Shown here: positions 60,464 to 64,000 of the stretch, in pieces | Position numbering within the stretch: position 1 is the first letter of the stretch | Layout of the letters: every line of letters starts with the position of its first letter | Assembly (NCBI GenBank): GCA_008973525.1 | Contig: WACJ01000132.1 | Location: 124,001-188,000, forward strand | Direction of reading: 5' to 3' | Source of the DNA: Stenopsyche tienmushanensis | Lineage: Eukaryota > Arthropoda > Insecta > Trichoptera > Stenopsychidae | DNA: 64,000 nucleotides | The notes under the pieces: model-generated | Database searches by the model: none | The model's input: the letters and a program-made list of their open reading frames with translations, nothing else | What the model was told of the DNA's origin: nothing | Position numbers and translations under genes: made by a program

Positions 60464-61153
60464 GTAATATATAATTATCTTATCAACATGATTTATTTCT
60501 TATACATTCATATGATATTATAGTAAGCTTTCATGTATGTATATAAATAATCTGTATCTGAATCACATTCGTATTAATATGACTATGAGTAGTCTCCTAA
60601 TTTATTATGGAACTCTTGCTCATACACTCAAGTCAAAAATAAAACAAATCTCATTCATCATTAAGTATTTTTTACATCGTCATTTCATCATAATTTTCCC
60701 TATAATTCACCCAAACATTTTTCATATTTAAAAACTTATCTTTTCATAGATAAAGATAAAAAAAATATATGAAGAACGGGTATATTTAATATCATTGATT
60801 AATTGCATTTCAATAAGAATAAGATATCAACATATTTTGGAGAATTCGTTAAGCAATTATTCAAATTAAAATCATAGTTAAAGCTGTGTTAAGTAGGGTT
60901 TTTATAGCCAAACTTTGTAATGAAGAGTTTTTACTGCGTAACGAGACCTATGTACGCAACATATTTGTCATGTAGCAAAATTAAGTAACATATTACAGTA
61001 AACCTTTCTCAAGGTGATAATTTACATAATGTCAATAACACATATTATAATAGAAATGAAATTAATATGACATTGTTTATGAATAATATACAACATTTTC
61101 CAATATTTTATTCCTTGAGCAACGATAAAGTATAGAATTATTAAACTAATCTG

Positions 61154-61203
61154 ATTACTTTTTATATAAATTAAGTCTAAACTTAATTTATATAAAAAGT
61201 AAT
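61154..61203. repeat. Perfect 23-bp inverted repeat in bbx intron 2
   Basis: Arms 61154-61176 and 61181-61203 with spacer CTAA; the arm starts ATTACTTTTTATATAAATTA. There is no mismatch. It could be a fold-back MITE remnant or a transcribed hairpin. Confidence 0.9.
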
Positions 61204-61222
61204 TCGTAGCCTCATAACAACA

Positions 61223-61291
61223 GAATTCCTCGATGACAATCCGTCGCTACCAGGCGACGGCAAAAGAAGGGCTCCAAAGAAGAAGGAATAG
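61223..61291 (+). other. Short protein-like reading next to the hairpin (unassigned)
   Basis: Reads EFLDDNPSLPGDGKRRAPKK followed by KE and a stop, which looks like a real protein C-terminus in otherwise AT-rich intron DNA. An AACAACAG acceptor-like site precedes it, but from bbx exon 2 (phase 0) a join at 61224 gives a different frame (NSSMTIRRYQ). I do not recognise the source; a transposon fragment is most likely. Confidence 0.3.
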
Positions 61292-61479
61292 GCAGTCACA
61301 GCATTTATTTAGTTTTTATAATAATGGCAACGATTTCTTATAACAATTTCATTAATACGCTGCATCAGGACAGAACGGCCTAGTTTTTCAATTGAAGATT
61401 AGTATTTTAATCACGATTTCTATATTCCGCGTAAAAGCAAAACTGTATATTTCTAAGGATAAATATATTCGTTAACAAT

Positions 61480-62430
61480 TTCTTCTTCTTTATATGCCTT
61501 GCACTCCAAGTGCGTCAGCAACTAGCAGCTGAAGCTTTATCTTGTTTGCGACCGTACCACTGCCATAAGTTTTTCAGCCACGACGTCTTCCTGACTCCAC
61601 GGCTGTGACAACCCTTGATCTTCCCTTGAAGTATTAAATGTAGAAATGCATATTTCTTATTGCGCATAACATACCCAAAGTACTCTAACTTGATTTGATT
61701 ATAGTAAGCACTTTGGGTTGTTGGTTTAGTTGCGCCAGCACTTCTACATTTGTTTTTGGTTTTATCCAGTTGATTTTCAACATTCTTCTGTAGGTTTACA
61801 TCTCAAAGGCTTCTAGACGCTTACACATTACATAAGTAAGCATTCAGGCTTCTACTCCATACAGAAGAATGCAGAATTTGTAGTTTTACACTCTCTCCAC
61901 GATATCATCTTCTGTTCGGATCATTCCATTGATGCTGTTTGGGGCTTTGCTGATATCTAGCCACTTCATTTTCTTAATGCTTAATTTCAGCCCCTTTGAT
62001 GTACTGTGTGTGACGACTGCTTTTAACAATCATTGCAGATCGTCGAAGTTTGTGGCCAGCAACACAGTGTCATCCGCATATCTTATATTATTGAAGGTGC
62101 TCCCATTTATTATTATGCCGGCATCAGCCTTTCCGACGGCCTCCTCAATAATATGTTCCAAGTATAGTTTGAATTACTTTGGAGGGAGTACACAACCCTG
62201 TCGAACGCCTCTTTAAACTTTAATACTTTCTGACGTTTCTCCATCAACTCGTACACGTTTATGTCTCGACAGCATTGTGCCAATATGTATGCTAAAAAGC
62301 ATTTCACGAGTGTCAATAGTGGAGATAGCTGTATCTTCTATTAGTAGTTTTAGGATATCGCTTGCCGTCTGAACCAGCCGCTTTGCCGTTTCTTGAACGA
62401 TTTCTTGAATCCCTTGAATTACGCTAAATG
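61480..62430 (-). pseudogene. Non-LTR retrotransposon reverse transcriptase fragment, antisense in bbx intron 2
   Basis: The minus strand reads RVDGETSESIKV, stop, RGVRQGCVLPPK, stop, FKLYLEHIIEEAV, INGSTFNNIRYADDTVLLAT (palm motif with YADD), then STSKGLKLSIKKMKWLDISK, a thumb region with YRRMLKINWIKPKTN, and near 61560 a SWLKNLWQWYG-like C-terminal block. Several in-frame stops (for example V*RGVRQG, PK*FKL, LQ*LLK) show it is dead. The endonuclease and 5' part are missing. This is the widespread arthropod type with RGVRQGC...YADDTVLLA; the clade needs a search. Confidence 0.88.
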
Positions 62431-62969
62431 TAGAGATTTATTTATTTTACAAGAAGCCAAAAGTTAACTGGTGACTTGTCTAACTCTTGTGGATCCCCAA
62501 TTAAAGTTATAAATAATCCTGACCTCCATCGTTAATCAAAGCCAGACCGATATTAGGAGCCGCCCTGTACATTACTGTACTGTGGTCGTTTTCCTTTCCG
62601 GTGCGAATCTCGCATCTGAAGAACGCAGTTATCAAATCCCAGCAACGAAAATAGCCTTGTGTCTACACTACCAAACATATATTATATTATTTAATAGTTA
62701 CATGGAATATTAACTATTAATAAATGTAAAACATATTCCATCCTACAAAACCTACTATAATTTTTTAAATTTAAATACATAATAAAATTATGGTCGTAAT
62801 GTATTTGTTTCTAAACAATTTGACTAAATTAAATTAACAGCTGGTCATAAAAGTCTAGGGTTTCTAATTAGAATATGAAAGCTTACAAAAATAGTAGCTA
62901 AACATTTAAATAACTAAAATTGTCGCAGAGTGTTTTCATATGCTTATTCATTTATTTTTATTGTTTCAG

Positions 62970-64000
62970 TATAAAGATGCTTTCTTTACTGCACATCCTG
63001 ACTTCAAGTGGTATAAACTACCAGCCCCTCCTCTTCGAACGTGTTCCACTCGTCCCGGTAACATCAACGCCCCAAATTCGTATTCTGAACAGGATATCTA
63101 TCCATCCCTCGAATCTTCTGAAAGCAAAGCAAAGCAAATCAATAACAATCACTTATTAAAAATAAACTACAATGCGCCATCTACATCGAAACGTTTCTTT
63201 GATGAGAATCGGTCAATGTTTACTCCCGGTAAACTTGCCGATGAGACTCAAATGGGCGGCCTTAGTAGCTTAATTATTTCAAAGGAATCAATTGAAAGTG
63301 ATGATGGTTTTGTAAAGGCTTATCACGATACCAGTATCTCAATCCATACGAATGATGTCGACTACCAAACACCAACACAAAAATCAACAAAATTTTATCC
63401 TAATGCTGGTCCACCAAAAAAACGTCCATTATTAGAAGTAGGAGATGATACAGCAAGGCGTACCATATATAGTAATGAGGAAGCATCTCCACCTACTAGA
63501 GATGAAAACGATGCAAAACTACAAAAGCTTCAAGATGAATTGTCGAAAACAAGTCGTATACTTGAACTCTCACTAGACAATTCAAATGAATCTTTAAACT
63601 ATTCCGATAAACAGTCAAATCACTCAAGTAATGATGAATTCAAATCAGATTCCACTAAAACTGATGAAAACTCATCCAATTATCGCCCATATCTCTCGAC
63701 TATTAATGAATTCAATTCCAATAATTCTTCGAGATCTTACAATAGAATAACAGATCAGGACGATGTCAATCTTCCTAGTAATGAAACCAAATTAATAAAA
63801 CGTGAGACTGATATAATGACAGATGAATATCAAAATAAAAAAATCCAGATGAAAAATTCTTGGATGGGTGATAATGAACAATCTCATAATAGGCTATCAG
63901 GTAGGTCATGCAAAGGAAAACGTTATCAAGAATTTATGGCATTTGGTGGACTCGCTGTAAACAAACGTCAAAAGAAGGAATACGATTCCAAAGTTTTCCA
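62970..64000 (+). CDS. bbx: BBX/bobby sox HMG-box factor, third coding exon (runs off the window)
   Basis: Starts after TTATTGTTTCAG at 62970 in phase 0 with YKDAFFTAHPDFKWYKLP, the end of the HMG box and the PxFKW tail typical of BBX (residues 87-103). The frame then stays open for 343 codons to the window edge. It is rich in S, N, D and K, mostly disordered, with a PPKKRP basic patch, a coiled-coil-like LQKLQDELSKTSRILELSLD and a further IKRE SUMO-like motif. Near the edge comes RSCKGKRYQEFMAFGGL with NKRQKKE, basic and probably a second conserved BBX block (from memory, unverified). The 3' end lies beyond 64000. Confidence 0.9.

Noticed and set aside
62920..63159. 79-codon plus-strand open frame at the third bbx exon
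   Set aside because: Different frame from the HMG-box continuation; it crosses the splice acceptor and is a shadow.
1..64000. CRISPR arrays, bacterial operons, riboswitches or attachment sites
   Set aside because: The window is eukaryotic; no regularly spaced short repeats or operon-like gene runs are present.

Overview
The window looks like AT-rich nuclear DNA from an insect or other arthropod. It holds parts of two protein-coding genes that point away from each other, separated by about 56 kb of non-coding sequence crowded with decayed transposons. I see no complete gene, no rRNA, no tRNA I would defend, no CRISPR array and no operon structure. The eukaryotic assignment rests on GT/AG-bounded exons, a seven-helix receptor exon, an HMG-box gene split by introns, and animal-type mariner, hAT, pogo/Tigger and non-LTR elements. 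The insect order cannot be fixed from the sequence alone.

Genes. At 2696-3544 (minus strand) lies the first coding exon of a D2-like dopamine receptor (Dop2R-type). It covers the long glycosylated extracellular N-terminus, TM1 and most of TM2, then ends at a GTAAGT donor; the rest of the receptor lies beyond the left edge. Its probable 5' UTR (3545-3651) carries two short upstream ORFs. At the right edge, three exons (60104-60308, 60382-60463, 62970-64000+) encode the N-terminal part of a BBX/bobby sox-type HMG-box factor, still open at the window end. The 2.5-kb second bbx intron contains an antisense dead LINE reverse transcriptase and a perfect 23-bp hairpin.

Between the genes. The 4-34 kb part is mostly unassigned AT-rich sequence with scattered repeats: pogo/Tigger fragments near 11, 24 and 27 kb, a Tc1/mariner-superfamily relic near 17 kb with an internal inversion, and several anonymous repeat families. 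GC- and CpG-richer stretches lie at 14.5, 21.9-23.6 and 27.9-28.6 kb. The 35-57 kb part is a transposon-dense zone: an R1-like LINE 3' end (35.1-36.1 kb) followed by a 630-bp ATTT tract, a hAT-type non-autonomous family (29, 37, 39-40, 41-42 and 56-57 kb), four copies of a second hAT family (46-52 kb), and a full-length but inactivated mariner (54717-56000).

Most notable observation. The first hAT family carries internal cargo. One segment matches the C-terminal end of the R1-like LINE ORF2 at 35-36 kb at protein level, and another, in the opposite orientation, is a mariner transposase fragment. The copy at 37026-37806 has intact ends and a perfect 8-bp target duplication, and an unoccupied paralogue of its insertion site is present at about 47960-48240.
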